DNA from: Diabrotica undecimpunctata
Lineage: Eukaryota > Arthropoda > Insecta > Coleoptera > Chrysomelidae
Assembly (NCBI RefSeq): GCF_040954645.1
Contig: NC_092805.1
Location: forward strand, 76,382,257 to 76,446,256
Direction of reading: 5' to 3'
Length of the DNA stretch: 64,000 nucleotides
Positions 24,631-36,049 of this stretch are shown here, piece by piece. The translations under genes were made by a program, and so were the position numbers. Below the pieces are notes generated by a model, which saw nothing but the letters and a program-made list of their open reading frames with translations, did no database searches and was not told the DNA's origin. How positions within the stretch are numbered: the first letter of the stretch is position 1; each line of letters opens with the position of its first letter.

Positions 24631-26624
24631 ATCTTTTTCCTCAGGACATTCTTAAATTGTTATCCTTGGGCCCCAAATTTGGCTTACAGCCAACTTTCAG
24701 AGATTATTCTGTTAGTAGAATTTTAGCAGATGTGGAAAATATTTTGTCACATGCTGACAATTCTGACCTTTTATCTCTTAGGTCTTCTTCCAATAATATT
24801 CTGTTGAACTTTTCTAATCGCCCTAGACAACCCATATCGGAGTTAGATAAGATTTACAGGGAGACGGTATCGTTTTTAAAAACTCACCCTAATCTTCTCG
24901 TCCTTACTAGTGATAAAGGGAATGCTACTGTCCTCATGGATAGAGATCAATATCTTAATCTCAGCCAATCGTTGTTAGATGATGATAGATACTATCAACC
25001 TCTCTCTACCAACCCTTGCTCTAAATTTACAAATAAAATAAATAAATTCATTACACACTTAAAAAATATTAAGATCATAGATCAACCACTTGCAAAATTT
25101 TTACATAATTATGATGGATATGCTCCCAGATTTTATTGTCTACCTAAAATACATAAGCCCACATTGAGCATGAGGCCAATTGTTTCCTCCATTAATTCAC
25201 CAAATACTAATATTGCAAAATTTTTAACTGACATCTTATCTAAATCTTATAATTATAATAACAACTTTAATATTGTTGATTCTTTTCACTTTAGTGAATT
25301 TATTAATAATTTTGAACTTCCACAAGGCTACATTTTAGTGAGTTTTGATGTGGTATCTCTTTTCACTAATTTACCTCTTTCGAGCGTTATTACCTCCCTA
25401 AGAAATCACTGGAACTCCATCCAACCAAACTGTCCTGTATCCTGGGATGTTTTTGCAGAACTTTTACAATTAACATTTGACACTAATTTTTTGGTCTTCA
25501 ACGACAAATATTACCTTCAAATTTTTGGGACACCTATGGGTTCCTCAATCTCTCCCATCCTAGTTAATTATGTACTGGATGATTTAGTATCTGACCGTCT
25601 GGGTCTTTTAGATTTCCAAATCCCTTTTATTAAACGGTATGTTGATGACTTATTACTAGCCTTACCTCCAGACAAGATTCAGGCCACCTTGTCTTTATTC
25701 AATGAGTTTGATCCTCATTTACAGTTCACTGTTGAACTTGAGGACTCCAACACAAATAGTATTCCCTTCTTAGACATGCGTGTCATTAGAATGGGAGATA
25801 ACACCCTTACTACAAGTTGGTACAGGAAACCAATGGCCTCTAATAGGTTTCTCAACTACCATTCTTGTCATCCCTTTAAATACAAATTAAACCTTATTAA
25901 AGCTTTAAGCTGCAGGCTAAATAGACTGATACATCCGATTAATCGAAGGGAATCCTTTCAATTACTTAAAAATATTCTGATTGAGAATTCCTATCCATCC
26001 TCCCTTATTAATAAATACCTTTTCGCTCAAAGCTATGGTTCTTCTTTAAATGATATACCCAATGGTGACCAACTTAGAATGATATCAAATAATTCAATTA
26101 ATAACACTGTTCTGCCTAATACTGTACTTGGGAATCCAACTACCCATTACTCCTCTTTACCTTATTTTCCTCAAGTTACTGAGAAACTCGTTAAACTGTA
26201 CAAACATAATAACGTACCTGTTAAAATTGCTATTAAGAATGCTAAGACTGTCAGGAATTTGTTCTCTAAAACTAAAACACCTCTGTCCCTTCTGGAACAA
26301 GTGAATGTAATATATCATATACCTTGTGCTGAGTGTGACTCATGTTACATCGGTCAGACTGGGAGATCACTGAGAGGGCGTCTTACGACACACCGCAGTG
26401 ATATCAATTTATCTAAGCATACTTGTGCTCTTGCCCAACATGCCATTAACACTAAGCATGAAGTAAACTTTAATGAAGTTAAAATTCTTGGCACTGAACG
26501 CAATCTCGTTAAAAGACAGTTTTTAGAAATGTGTGCAATATTAAAACATCCTAATACTCTTAATAAGAGAACGGACATTAGTAATTTGAGCCAAATTTAT
26601 CATGCATTAATTTTACAGAATTAG
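24630..26624 (+). CDS. PLE reverse transcriptase/GIY-YIG protein, copy B
   Basis: Open frame of about 665 aa from the junction, with no ATG at its beginning (the first codons read DLFPQDILKLLSLGPKF). Counting from 24657, the parts are: N-terminal RT part with TSDKGNATVLMDRDQY (about residues 84-99); FYCLPKIHKP and RPIVSSINSP; FDVVSLFTNLP; GTPMGSSISPILVNYVLDDL; YVDDLLLALP (about 327); a thumb; then the GIY-YIG nuclease (about 548-600, CAECDSCYIGQTGRSLRGRL). Full PLE proteins are usually longer, so an N-terminal portion is missing. There are no internal stops. The catalytic aspartates and nuclease tyrosines are retained, so this copy is young. Confidence 0.9.
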   Translation, partial: DLFPQDILKLLSLGPKFGLQPTFRDYSVSRILADVENILSHADNSDLLSLRSSSNNILLNFSNRPRQPISELDKIYRETVSFLKTHPNLLVLTSDKGNATVLMDRDQYLNLSQSLLDDDRYYQPLSTNPCSKFTNKINKFITHLKNIKIIDQPLAKFLHNYDGYAPRFYCLPKIHKPTLSMRPIVSSINSPNTNIAKFLTDILSKSYNYNNNFNIVDSFHFSEFINNFELPQGYILVSFDVVSLFTNLPLSSVITSLRNHWNSIQPNCPVSWDVFAELLQLTFDTNFLVFNDKYYLQIFGTPMGSSISPILVNYVLDDLVSDRLGLLDFQIPFIKRYVDDLLLALPPDKIQATLSLFNEFDPHLQFTVELEDSNTNSIPFLDMRVIRMGDNTLTTSWYRKPMASNRFLNYHSCHPFKYKLNLIKALSCRLNRLIHPINRRESFQLLKNILIENSYPSSLINKYLFAQSYGSSLNDIPNGDQLRMISNNSINNTVLPNTVLGNPTTHYSSLPYFPQVTEKLVKLYKHNNVPVKIAIKNAKTVRNLFSKTKTPLSLLEQVNVIYHIPCAECDSCYIGQTGRSLRGRLTTHRSDINLSKHTCALAQHAINTKHEVNFNEVKILGTERNLVKRQFLEMCAILKHPNTLNKRTDISNLSQIYHALILQN

Positions 26625-27675
26625 GCTTGATATGTTGTTTACTTAAATTTTGTTCCATTTTGGGGTTTTCTTTATCACATTTTCTTATAATAAATTTAAA
26701 TAAAAAATAAAAATAATTTATAAATAAATTATTCCTTCTTTAATTAAGATTTATCAACTTACTTTTTATTAATATTTGTCAATAACACTTTTACATAATT
26801 AAGTAATTGTTCTTTTTGATGAACTTGTTTGATAAAACTTTAAATTGAATCTGATTCATAGAATCCTTTTCATTATGGTCCTTAATGTTTGAACCTTTGG
26901 ACTGTGGAAATTTTTATTAATCTTCACCTGTTAGCTGGCTAACTAGTGACGTCATAATATTACAATATATGATATATTGGATTGACTTCTCTTGCTTTGT
27001 TCTTTGTTGACAGATCAATCACTGTAGGGTTAAATGGTGATCTTAACCACCTTTTCCTTTCACTGCTTGGTTTTTTAACGACAAGTTGTCAACCAAATTT
27101 ATCACATTCTTTGAATATACCGCCTTAATACATAGAGGTTGGTAACTTGCCTTGCTGTTTATGTCATTGTGACTTCAAGGCCACTTCTACTCACGTTGTT
27201 GTGCGTGGGTGTCAAACCTTTAAATTCATTTACCAACGAGCCTCAGTAAGCTAAAGACTGGTAACTACATTTTTTTTTCTTTATTACTATTAATCTTTAA
27301 TAACTTATAATGTTACCTAAAGTTAAAATTAAAATATAATTTTTAAATAAATTTGTTGGAAGTGCAATCTAATGATCTTTCTAGTTCTTTACACTTTAAA
27401 ATAAACCTTAATGTTTTTTACTAAGTTTTTATAAAATTTTTTTTTGTATATATACATGTATTTTTATCACATGTTCTTTTGCTGTGCTAATTTTGTCAAA
27501 TTGCAAACTTTACCTAGTTTCAATTAATTGTTATATACAACGTTAACTCTGAATGTCCAGCTTTGTATGCTTTTTCATATTTTTAACATCACTGACTACT
27601 ACATGTCTTTGTAAGGTAACACACTTTGGTTATAACTTCTCTATGGATGTTTGGTTTCATATTGTTCTTTTTAGA

Positions 27676-27717
27676 TGAACTGATGATGCTTTCTGAGCAG
27701 AAAGCGAAACGTCTTCA
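27676..27717 (+). ncRNA. Hammerhead ribozyme motif, PLE copy B
   Basis: TGAA (27676), CTGATGA (27680-27686), hairpin TGCTTTCTGAGCAGAAAGC (27687-27705), GAAAC (27706-27710), GTC (27711-27713), TTCA. The core boxes match the hammerhead consensus, and the self-complementary ACGT stem III fits the dimer-type hammerheads described in PLE terminal repeats. The motif lies about 85 bp from the element's 3' end. Confidence 0.75.
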
Positions 27718-27833
27718 ATAAATAGATGAAGTAGCCATCGTCTTTGTCTTTTATTTCTCCACTTTGACCGAAAAACCCACCACTCTTCGAGTGTACCTTA
27801 GTTTATATTGGATTGACGGTCGTACTCCTTTTC

Positions 27834-27838
<5 letters not shown>

Positions 27839-27896
<58 letters not shown>
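27839..27896. repeat. (AT)n microsatellite
   Basis: AT tract shared between the PLE pair on its left and the Ty3/gypsy 5' LTR on its right. Confidence 0.95.
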
Positions 27897-27900
<4 letters not shown>

Positions 27901-29308
27901 ATGATATGTAAAATCGAGAAAAATATTGGTTTGTTTAAAAATATTTCAAAGTTCAAAAACATTAAAATAATTCAGATAAGTAGGATAATATCCAACAAAC
28001 ATTTCGAAGAAGGAGAGCTATTAATTTCTTGAATTACCTGTACCAAACAAAAAGTAAGCTTTGCATAAATTATTTCTTTGTTATACTTGAGTGACCCGCA
28101 TAATTTTAAGTGAAAACAAAAAGACAATTGAACGGGGTTTTCCAAAATACATTAATGCAGTGATTAGGGACAAATAGAAGAGATTTTAGATAGAGGTTTC
28201 TGTTAGTTTTTAAGAATTATAGAAAATATTATTTGTAAATAAGTTTTAGGAAATTTATAATTATAGGTAAAAATTTGTTTGTTATCGAAATGAAAAAATG
28301 GGGGAATTGTGACGAGTTTTGATTGGCGGAGATTGAAAAAGGTGGGATAATTATGTAGGAAAAAGTTTAGCGAGATTGAAGGGGAGAAAGATATAGTCAG
28401 TTGATTTTCCAAGTCTGTAAGAGGAACAGTGATTGTTCTCTGGTGGTTCCAAAGAAGTAGCAAGAAGGAATGTTGAATGTTAGTGAGTTTTTGTGGAGTT
28501 AGTGTATCTGACAGAAGCTGAAGCAACAAAATATTGTAAGTCATATTTTCCTACTTATATTCCAAGAGTCACTGTTCTGGCCAACGAGAGATTCAGTTTA
28601 TCGTAAAGAGAAGATATTCCAAGAGTCATTTTTCACTCGGGCCAACGAGAGATTCAGTTTATCGAGAGGAGAAAGGCTATCATAATTTGAATGATTTTTG
28701 CTTTTGAAGGAGATCATTAAGGACGATATACTTGCAACAATCTGTTGTAAGATTGCTGATTACATAGAGAGCGGTTGAGAGGAGATAATACAGTCTACAA
28801 GGAACAAAGATTTGGACCACTCATCATCAGAGAGAGATATTTTTGTTTTCTGCAGTTTTTTTTTCTTTTATTGATAACACAATTTTTACTCGTAATTTAG
28901 AAAGGATATAAATATTTTGATTAGGAGAGTTAGAATAGTTTGGGATTTTGAGTTTTCAATTAATATTGTTTGTACCATAAATTTTGATTGTTCACGTACG
29001 GAGAACAAAATTTTGAGAATCCTTATATGTGATTTGTTTATTGAAAACTTTTGAGTGTGAATTATTTCATTATTTTTATTTCAATATATAGTGTTAGATC
29101 ATATGTGTTTTTATTATTCCGGTATTCTCTGGACCTTACCTTTCACATGTAATAGCATAGATATTGAAGCACGAATTTAACCCTGAGATAAAAGAATTAA
29201 AAATTGTGATAAAGTCATAATCATATCATTTAAATAATTTTAATTAATCAAAAAAATTAATTAGCTAATTATTGCTTGGCGCACCAAGACTTTAAATATC
29301 GCAATAAC
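27897..29308 (+). repeat. 5' LTR of Ty3/gypsy element
   Basis: Starts TGTTATGATATG and ends GCAATAAC. Near-identical to 34647-36057. It contains a short internal direct repeat (GGCCAACGAGAGATTCAGTT at about 28580 and about 28635). A 113-aa antisense open frame occurs in both LTRs but shows no domain. Confidence 0.95.
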
Positions 29309-29326
29309 TGGCTTCCAAAACGTGGG
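29309..29326 (+). other. Primer-binding site candidate
   Basis: TGGCTTCCAAAACGTGGG follows the 5' LTR end directly, the expected place for tRNA priming of minus-strand synthesis. The TGG start is typical. The tRNA was not identified. Confidence 0.6.
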
Positions 29327-29711
29327 GCTTGAAAATATCGCAGCTTTACATTTGAAGGAAGGGAAAGAGATCTGGAATAAGTACAGGTGATCCAGAGATA
29401 AAAACATATAACATTGAGGGAATTTGAATTTGAAAGTATTTTGACAATTTTTCCAGGGAATATAAATTTGATTTATTGATTGATCGTAGTTAGTGGATAT
29501 TTACTGCTATTGAATTATTTGATTTTATTTTCTTTACCAATCGTACATTTTATTTATTTTGAATTATTTGAATTTTACTGATTGCATATTCGATATTTGT
29601 CGTGAAAATTTAATACATTTGGGGAGAAATATTGTCGTGTTCTGAAACATATAGAGTGTTGTAAAAATTTCACATTTGGCGGGGACAAAAACAATAACAA
29701 AAAGTAACAAC

Positions 29712-31132
29712 ATGTCTGTCACAAGGAGACAAAGTAAAATGCAGGAAAGGAAGGAGGATAACAGAGAAGATGAAACAATTTTGGAAGAAGTATCGGATAA
29801 TGAAGGAAATGTGACAATAGTTGAGGAGAGAAAAGAACTATCAGGAATAGATAAAATATTACAACTAATGCAACTCCAGTCACAAAAAATGGATGAAACA
29901 TCACTAAAAATGGATAAAAACCAACGGGAAACAAAACAAACAATGAGCAGCGTCTGGAAAACTATGAACAGGAAATTAGAGGATGTGTTGAGGGGATAAA
30001 GAAAGAACTGATACAACAAATAGAAGAGATTAATGAAATTAAAAATGATATGAAAGAACAAGAAATGAGAATTAAAGATAATTTGGAGGAATTAGAAAGC
30101 AAACTTGAAAATGTAATGAAAGATAGTAAGACGGTCCAGAAAAAGGAATTAGAACAGTTAGAAGAAAAATTTGAAATGGCGCTACAAGAAGACAGGAAGG
30201 AAGTAGAAAGAAGATTAAAGCAAAATGAAAAACAAATGGCAGAAATTGAACTAAGAGGGGTAGAGAGAAAAGAAGTTATCATCCATGGAACAAGCGAGGC
30301 GAAAATACAATTTGGCGGGGATATTCGGAAAACACACCCAGTACCGTTTGTTAAAAATTTGAAAACCAAATTACAACATATTAGATATTTTGACGATTGC
30401 AAAGAAACAATTAGAAACCATTTGAAAGAAGGAGCAGCGTTATGGTATGAAAGCAAGGAAGATGAGTTTGAAAATTGGACAGATTTTGAAAATAAATTTC
30501 TCAACTATTTCTGGGGGAAAAATAAACAGAGAGAAATCAACCAAGAGCTACAGAATGGAAAATATCAGGAAAAAATGGGAATATCTGAAGAAAGATATGC
30601 TTTGCAGATATATAACAATTCAAAATATCTAGAATACAAATATTCTACCGAACAGCTGGTAGAAATGATCAGCAGACATTTTGAGGAAACGTTGGAAGAT
30701 CACGTGATTTTGAGAAACTATCAAGATATTGATAGTTTGTGCCAATTCCTTCAATTAAAAGAAGCGAAAAGAAAAGAAATGAGAAATAGAAGACAACATG
30801 ACCAATATAATGAACCGGAAAGAAGGTATTCATCAAATTATGACCAGAGAAACCGACATCCCAGATCAACAAACGAATATAGGCCGAGAGATTACAATAA
30901 TTACAATAGACAACAAAATTACGATAACAGGAATGACACACAACATAGAACATATGAAAATCACAACAGGAATAGAGATGCACAAAATCCTCCGAATAAG
31001 AATACGAACGAACAAAGGGACGATAGAAATAATCAGAGATTCCAACGACAAAACAGAAGAGAGATGAATCATGTGGCAATAGAAAAGGAGGAAGAAGAAG
31101 TATTCAATGAATCCAGACAGGATTTTCAATAA
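29712..31132 (+). pseudogene. gag: gag of Ty3/gypsy element, one frameshift
   Basis: The first ATG is at 29712. The first part (29712 to about 29940) is a charged, heptad-rich region. The frame then changes near 29940: reading on gives a stop at 29997, while the frame ending at 31132 is open from well before that point. A 1-base indel is the simplest reading. The second part holds a long coiled coil (about 29950-30250), then a retrotransposon capsid-type domain (WYESKEDEFENWTDFENKF near 30440-30500), and an Arg/Asn/Gln-rich tail (30780-31060) likely to bind RNA. No CCHC knuckle was seen. Gag would form the particle; this copy's gag is probably inactive. Confidence 0.8.
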
Positions 31133-31197
31133 GGCATCCACTAAACAAAAGTAAAAAACTCTCCGGTATATTTTGTCACCCGAGAGAGTTTATACAG

Positions 31198-34100
31198 TTG
31201 GCGGGAAACGAAAAACAAAATTCTAATTCCAATCTAATTTTTTTAGATGCATTTATAAAACATAAAGCGATTAAAATTCTGATTGATTCTGGATCGGAAA
31301 TTTCGTTAATCAATAAAAAACTAGTAAAAGAATTAAATATGGACAGATTTGTGTATAAGATTCCGAGGGTTGCTTTAGTGGGTGCAAATAATAAAAAATT
31401 GACGACAGTAAACGAAGGTTTAGGAGTACGGATCAGAGTGGGAGACCAATTCTATATTATGCAATGTGTGGTGATCGAAGATCTAAATCATGATATGATA
31501 GCGGGAATTGATGAATTGAGTGAAAAACATATCACCATCAATTTTTCGGAAAATCAACTGGAAATCAGAGCAGAACCAGACAACATAGAAGAAGAAAAGG
31601 AAACAGACAGGAGAAAATTTTCTGAAAGGATAAATGGACAAGAAAAACATAAAGAAATCAATATGACGGTAGAGGATAAATCGAAAGCTCAAGAAAAAAA
31701 TCAATCCGAAGAGGAAAAGAGAATAAAAAAAAAGAAGAAGAGTTCGAAAAGAAAGCAGGAAAAAAAGGAAGTTATAAGCAGAAAAATGGAAGGAGCCGAA
31801 ACATGGTGCTCGGAATACCAGATAGAAATTAAAGATAAAGAAAAAATAGAAGAAGAAATAACGGAAGAGGACAGAGAAGAAATGGCAATTATGGACGAGA
31901 ATCCAGAATTTTGTGAAGAAGTAATACGGACAGTGAACACATGTGAACAAACTGAGGATGAAAGAAAAATAATATGTGGAGAAAACATGGAGAAGGAAAT
32001 AGAGAAGATTTTAGAAAATTATGGAGATCTTATTAATGAAGAAAGCCGAGTGGCTAAAAATTATGAACATTCTTTTAAAGTTAAAAACTTAGAAAATTTT
32101 AAATCGAAAACATATCCAATCCCGTATAAATACAGGCAAAGCGTCGGACAGGAAATTGAAAATATGATCAAAGACAAGGTGATCGAAAGATGTGACTCTC
32201 CATATATCAACCCGATAGTATGCGTAAAAAAATCAAATGGTGATTTGCGATTATGTTTAGATGCAAGAAACATTAATTCGCACACAATCGCGCAATACGA
32301 AGCGCCTTTGAACATAGAAGCCATTTTTGGACGAATCACAGGATCACACATTTTCTCCAAAATCGATTTGAAACACAGTTTTTGGTTAATACCTTTGGCA
32401 GAAAAGTGTCGAAATTATACCGCTTTTTCTATCGACGGAGTGGTGTACCGATTTAGGGTAGTACCATTTGGACTACAAAGTGCATGCGCTGCTTTGGTTC
32501 GCGCATTACACACAATTTTAAATAGGCATGGAGAATTTGTTGTACATTACATAGATGATTTATTAATTTTCTCACCGGATATAACAAGCCATCTACGACA
32601 TATTCATACTGTTCTCGAAGAACTTGATCAAGCCGGATTAAAATTAAATATTCAAAAGTGTCAGTTTTTCCAAAAAGAGGTATTGTATTTAGGATTCAAA
32701 TTAGACACAAAAGGGATTAGTCTTGCAGAAGATAGAATCGAAGTCATCAACAACTACCCTAGGCCAACCAATTTAAAAACTTTGCGGGGATTTTTAGGAA
32801 TGGTAAACTATTTCAAAAAGCTGATACCAGACCTCAGTACAAAAGAAATACCGCTAATAGCATTACTTAAGAAAAATGTCAGATGGAAATGGGGAACGGA
32901 ACAAGAAATCGCTTTCAAAAATTTAAAAGGAGCGTTTTCCACAGCTGTAAGAGTGCACCACCCAAGATATGAGCAACCTTTCATTCTCAGGACCGATGCT
33001 TCCATAAAAAAATTTGCAGGGGTGTTATCACAGATACAAGACGATATAGAGGTGCCAATATGTTTTGTTTCCCGTGTAACCAAAACGTATGAGAGAAAAT
33101 ACAGCGTTACTGAATTAGAGTTTGCCAGTGTGTTATTTTGTGTAAACAAATTACGTTTTTACCTACTTGGGGCAAGATTCACCATTGAAACGGACCACGC
33201 AGCGTTGATACACATAATGAAAAATAGGTTGGTAAATAATAGAATTCATAGGGGCATTCTTTTACTCCAAGAATATGATTTTGAATTTAAATATATCAAA
33301 GGAACGGACAATATTTTGGCTGATGCGTTGACGAGAGATGAACAATTCCGCAAAGAGGATCACAAAACTCTCCACGTAGGCATGAACATAATGAGAGAAG
33401 AAGCAGGCTTATTTTCGTTGGCCAAAATCAGGGAAAATCAGGAAGAATTGAATGAAAGAGAAAAGCAAAGGGCTGAACAAGAAAATAACCTATATTTTAA
33501 GAGGGTCGATGGTAAAGAACTCTATGTAATCACGGAGCAAATGGCAAAAGAAGTTTATTTAAAGTTACACTGTGACAACGGACATATTGGAAGTAGAAAG
33601 CTGTGGCTTATGTTCAGGGAGAACTACATTTGTCGACAGGACTATACAATAGCCAAGGAGGTGACTCGAAATTGTGTGACATGCCAAAAGTGTAAAAGTA
33701 GGAACTTTAAAAATGAAAACGTCACAAAAAACGTCGTAGCTCGGAAGAAACTGGATATTGTTGCTATTGATATGTTGAGCGATTTGATACCAACAACTCA
33801 AAGGAATAAACACATATTAGTTATGGTGGATCTTTTCTCAAAATATGTTAAATTGTACGCATGCAGAACCACAAAAGGAATTGAAATACTTAGGAAGATA
33901 GACAATTTTATAGAAACGGTGGGAAGACCAGACAATATTTTATTGGACAATGCGACATATTTTAGGAACGAACGTTTTAAAAGGGAATTAAGAGAGAGAG
34001 GCATCGATACAAAATTTATAAGCATCCGTCATCCACAGAGCAACCCATCGGAGCGTTTTATACAAGAAGTCACAAAATTTCTACGAATTGCCGCGGAAGA

Positions 34101-34551
34101 ACATCATCGACATTGGGACAGAAAAGTGTTTGAGATCGAGACCTATTTGAATTGTGCTCCAAATACGGTTACCAAAGAGACGCCTTTATATATAATGAAA
34201 GGAACAATGCCTACAAGACCGTGGGAAGACACCGCCCCCAAACAATACGAAGAAGTGATCGAATTGGTTCAAAGAAGATTGAGACGAAGTGGAGAGAAAT
34301 ATCTCCAAAGACAAGAGAGAACCCGAAGAAGAAGGCCGATCAAATTCCAGAAAGGAGATAAAGTCTTAGTGAAGGCACTGAGGGTGTCGAATTTACAAAA
34401 TGGTATTTGTGCTAAATTGATGCCGATATTTGAAGGTCCATATAGGGTCAATACGGAAAATGGGGTAAATAGTTATGAATTAGCGCACATAGAGACAGGA
34501 AATATACGGGGTATTTTTAACATTCACGACATCTATCAATATCATGAATAG
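31198..34551 (+). CDS. pol: pol polyprotein of Ty3/gypsy element
   Basis: A single uninterrupted frame of about 1117 aa; the frame is open upstream to about 31120. Parts in order: aspartic protease (ILIDSGSEISLINK, about residue 28); a long Lys/Glu-rich linker (about 125-260); RT (PYINPIVCVKKSNGDLRLCL, then VPFGLQSACAALVRAL, and HYIDDLLIFSP near 450); RNase H (RTDASIKKFAGV near 598 and ETDHAALIHIM); and integrase, with an HHCC zinc binder (HCDNGHIG...CVTCQKC, about 780-840) and catalytic D (AIDML, about 857), D (LLDNATYF, about 916) and E (NPSERFIQEV, about 950). A GPY-type tail (IFEGPYRVN) closes it. It lies in the -1 frame relative to gag and overlaps its end, suggesting -1 frameshifting. 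It appears intact. Confidence 0.93.
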   Translation: MAGNEKQNSNSNLIFLDAFIKHKAIKILIDSGSEISLINKKLVKELNMDRFVYKIPRVALVGANNKKLTTVNEGLGVRIRVGDQFYIMQCVVIEDLNHDMIAGIDELSEKHITINFSENQLEIRAEPDNIEEEKETDRRKFSERINGQEKHKEINMTVEDKSKAQEKNQSEEEKRIKKKKKSSKRKQEKKEVISRKMEGAETWCSEYQIEIKDKEKIEEEITEEDREEMAIMDENPEFCEEVIRTVNTCEQTEDERKIICGENMEKEIEKILENYGDLINEESRVAKNYEHSFKVKNLENFKSKTYPIPYKYRQSVGQEIENMIKDKVIERCDSPYINPIVCVKKSNGDLRLCLDARNINSHTIAQYEAPLNIEAIFGRITGSHIFSKIDLKHSFWLIPLAEKCRNYTAFSIDGVVYRFRVVPFGLQSACAALVRALHTILNRHGEFVVHYIDDLLIFSPDITSHLRHIHTVLEELDQAGLKLNIQKCQFFQKEVLYLGFKLDTKGISLAEDRIEVINNYPRPTNLKTLRGFLGMVNYFKKLIPDLSTKEIPLIALLKKNVRWKWGTEQEIAFKNLKGAFSTAVRVHHPRYEQPFILRTDASIKKFAGVLSQIQDDIEVPICFVSRVTKTYERKYSVTELEFASVLFCVNKLRFYLLGARFTIETDHAALIHIMKNRLVNNRIHRGILLLQEYDFEFKYIKGTDNILADALTRDEQFRKEDHKTLHVGMNIMREEAGLFSLAKIRENQEELNEREKQRAEQENNLYFKRVDGKELYVITEQMAKEVYLKLHCDNGHIGSRKLWLMFRENYICRQDYTIAKEVTRNCVTCQKCKSRNFKNENVTKNVVARKKLDIVAIDMLSDLIPTTQRNKHILVMVDLFSKYVKLYACRTTKGIEILRKIDNFIETVGRPDNILLDNATYFRNERFKRELRERGIDTKFISIRHPQSNPSERFIQEVTKFLRIAAEEHHRHWDRKVFEIETYLNCAPNTVTKETPLYIMKGTMPTRPWEDTAPKQYEEVIELVQRRLRRSGEKYLQRQERTRRRRPIKFQKGDKVLVKALRVSNLQNGICAKLMPIFEGPYRVNTENGVNSYELAHIETGNIRGIFNIHDIYQYHE

Positions 34552-34646
34552 ATTTTAATAACATAGTGAAATAATTTGATCCTAGAAAACTTTTGTCATT
34601 TTTAAAATTTAACAAAGAGTTTTCGGCAGATCAAATGGCGGGGATT

Positions 34647-36049
34647 TGTTATGATATGTAAAATCGAGAAAAATATTGGTTTGTTTAAAAATATTTCAAA
34701 GTTCAAAAACATTAAAATAATTCAGATAAGTAGGATAATATCCAACAAACATTTCGAAGAAGGAGAGCTATTAATTTCTTGAATTACCTGTACCAAACAA
34801 AAAGTAAGCTTTGCATAAATTATTTCTTTGTTATACTTGAGTGACCCGCATAATTTTAAGTGAAAACAAAAAGACAATTGAACGGGGTTTTCCAAAATAC
34901 ATTAATGCAGTGATTAGGGACAAATAGAAGAGATTTTAGATAGAGGTTTCTGTTAGTTTTTAAGAATTATAGAAAATATTATTTGTAAATAAGTTTTAGG
35001 AAATTTATAATTATAGGTAAAAATTTGTTTGTTATCGAAATGAAAAAATGGGGGAATTGTGACGAGTTTTGATTGGCGGAGATTGAAAAAGGTGGGATAA
35101 TTATGTAGGAAAAAGTTTAGCGAGATTGAAGGGGAGAAAGATATAGTCAGTTGATTTTCCAAGTCTGTAAGAGGAACAGTGATTGTTCTCTGGTGGTTCC
35201 AAAGAAGTAGCAAGCAGTAGTGTTGAATGTTAGTGAGTTTTTGTGGAGTTAGTGTATCTGACAGAAGCTGAAGCAACAAAATATTGTAAGTCATATTTTC
35301 CTACTTATATTCCAAGAGTCACTGTTCAGGCCAACGAGAGATTCAGTTTATCGTAAAGAGAAGATATTCCAAGAGTCATTTTTCACTCGGGCCAACGAGA
35401 GATTCAGTTTATCGAGAGGAGAAAGGCTATCATAATTTGAATGATTTTTGCTTTTGAAGGAGATCATTAAGGACGATATACTTGCAACAATCTGTTGTAA
35501 GATTGCTGATTACATAGAGAGCGGTTGAGAGGAGATAATACAGTCTACAAGGAACAAGGATTTGGACCACTCATCATCAGAGAGAGATATTTTTGTTTTC
35601 TGCAGTTTTTTTTCTTTTATTGATAACACAATTTTTACTCGTAATTTAGAAAGGATATAAATATTTTGATTAGGAGAGTTAGAATAGTTTGGGATTTTGA
35701 GTTTTCAATTAATATTGTTTGTACCATAAATTTTGATTGTTCACGTACGGAGAACAAAATTTTGAGAATCCTTATATGTGATTTGTTTATTGAAAACTTT
35801 TGAGTGTGAATTATTTCATTATTTTTATTTCAATATATAGTGTTAGATCATATGTGTTTTTATTATTCCGGTATTCTCTGGACCTTACCTTTCACATGTA
35901 ATAGCATAGATATTGAAGCACGAATTTAACCCTGAGATAAAAGAATTAAAAATTGTGATAAAGTCATAATCATATCATTTAAATAATTTTAATTAATCAA
36001 AAAAATTAATTAGCTAATTATTGCTTGGCGCACCAAGACTTTAAATATC

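Larger units (their letters stand above)
24630..27802 (+). mobile_element. Penelope-like element, copy B (longer, still 5'-truncated)
   Basis: The copy starts at the inverted junction, continues through the RT-GIY-YIG frame to 26624, and then about 1.18 kb of 3' untranslated sequence with the hammerhead. It ends near 27802 with CCACTCTTCGAGTGTACCTT. It extends about 430 bp further 5' than copy A. After it, a 35-bp stretch (TTGACGGTCGTACTCC region) leads into (AT)n. No 5' terminal repeat is present. Confidence 0.9.

Noticed and set aside
23110..26578. 74-aa frames opposite the PLE GIY-YIG region (23110-23334 and 26354-26578)
   Set aside because: They are reverse-strand shadows of the conserved PLE coding sequence, present in both copies for that reason only.
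28203..28544. 113-aa antisense open frame, repeated at 34953-35294
   Set aside because: It lies wholly inside the two LTRs, has no recognisable domain, and is conserved only because the LTRs are near-identical.
29564..31988. Several long minus-strand open frames rich in Ser, Phe, Leu and Ile
   Set aside because: They are antisense shadows of the A-rich gag and pol coding sequence of the Ty3/gypsy element.
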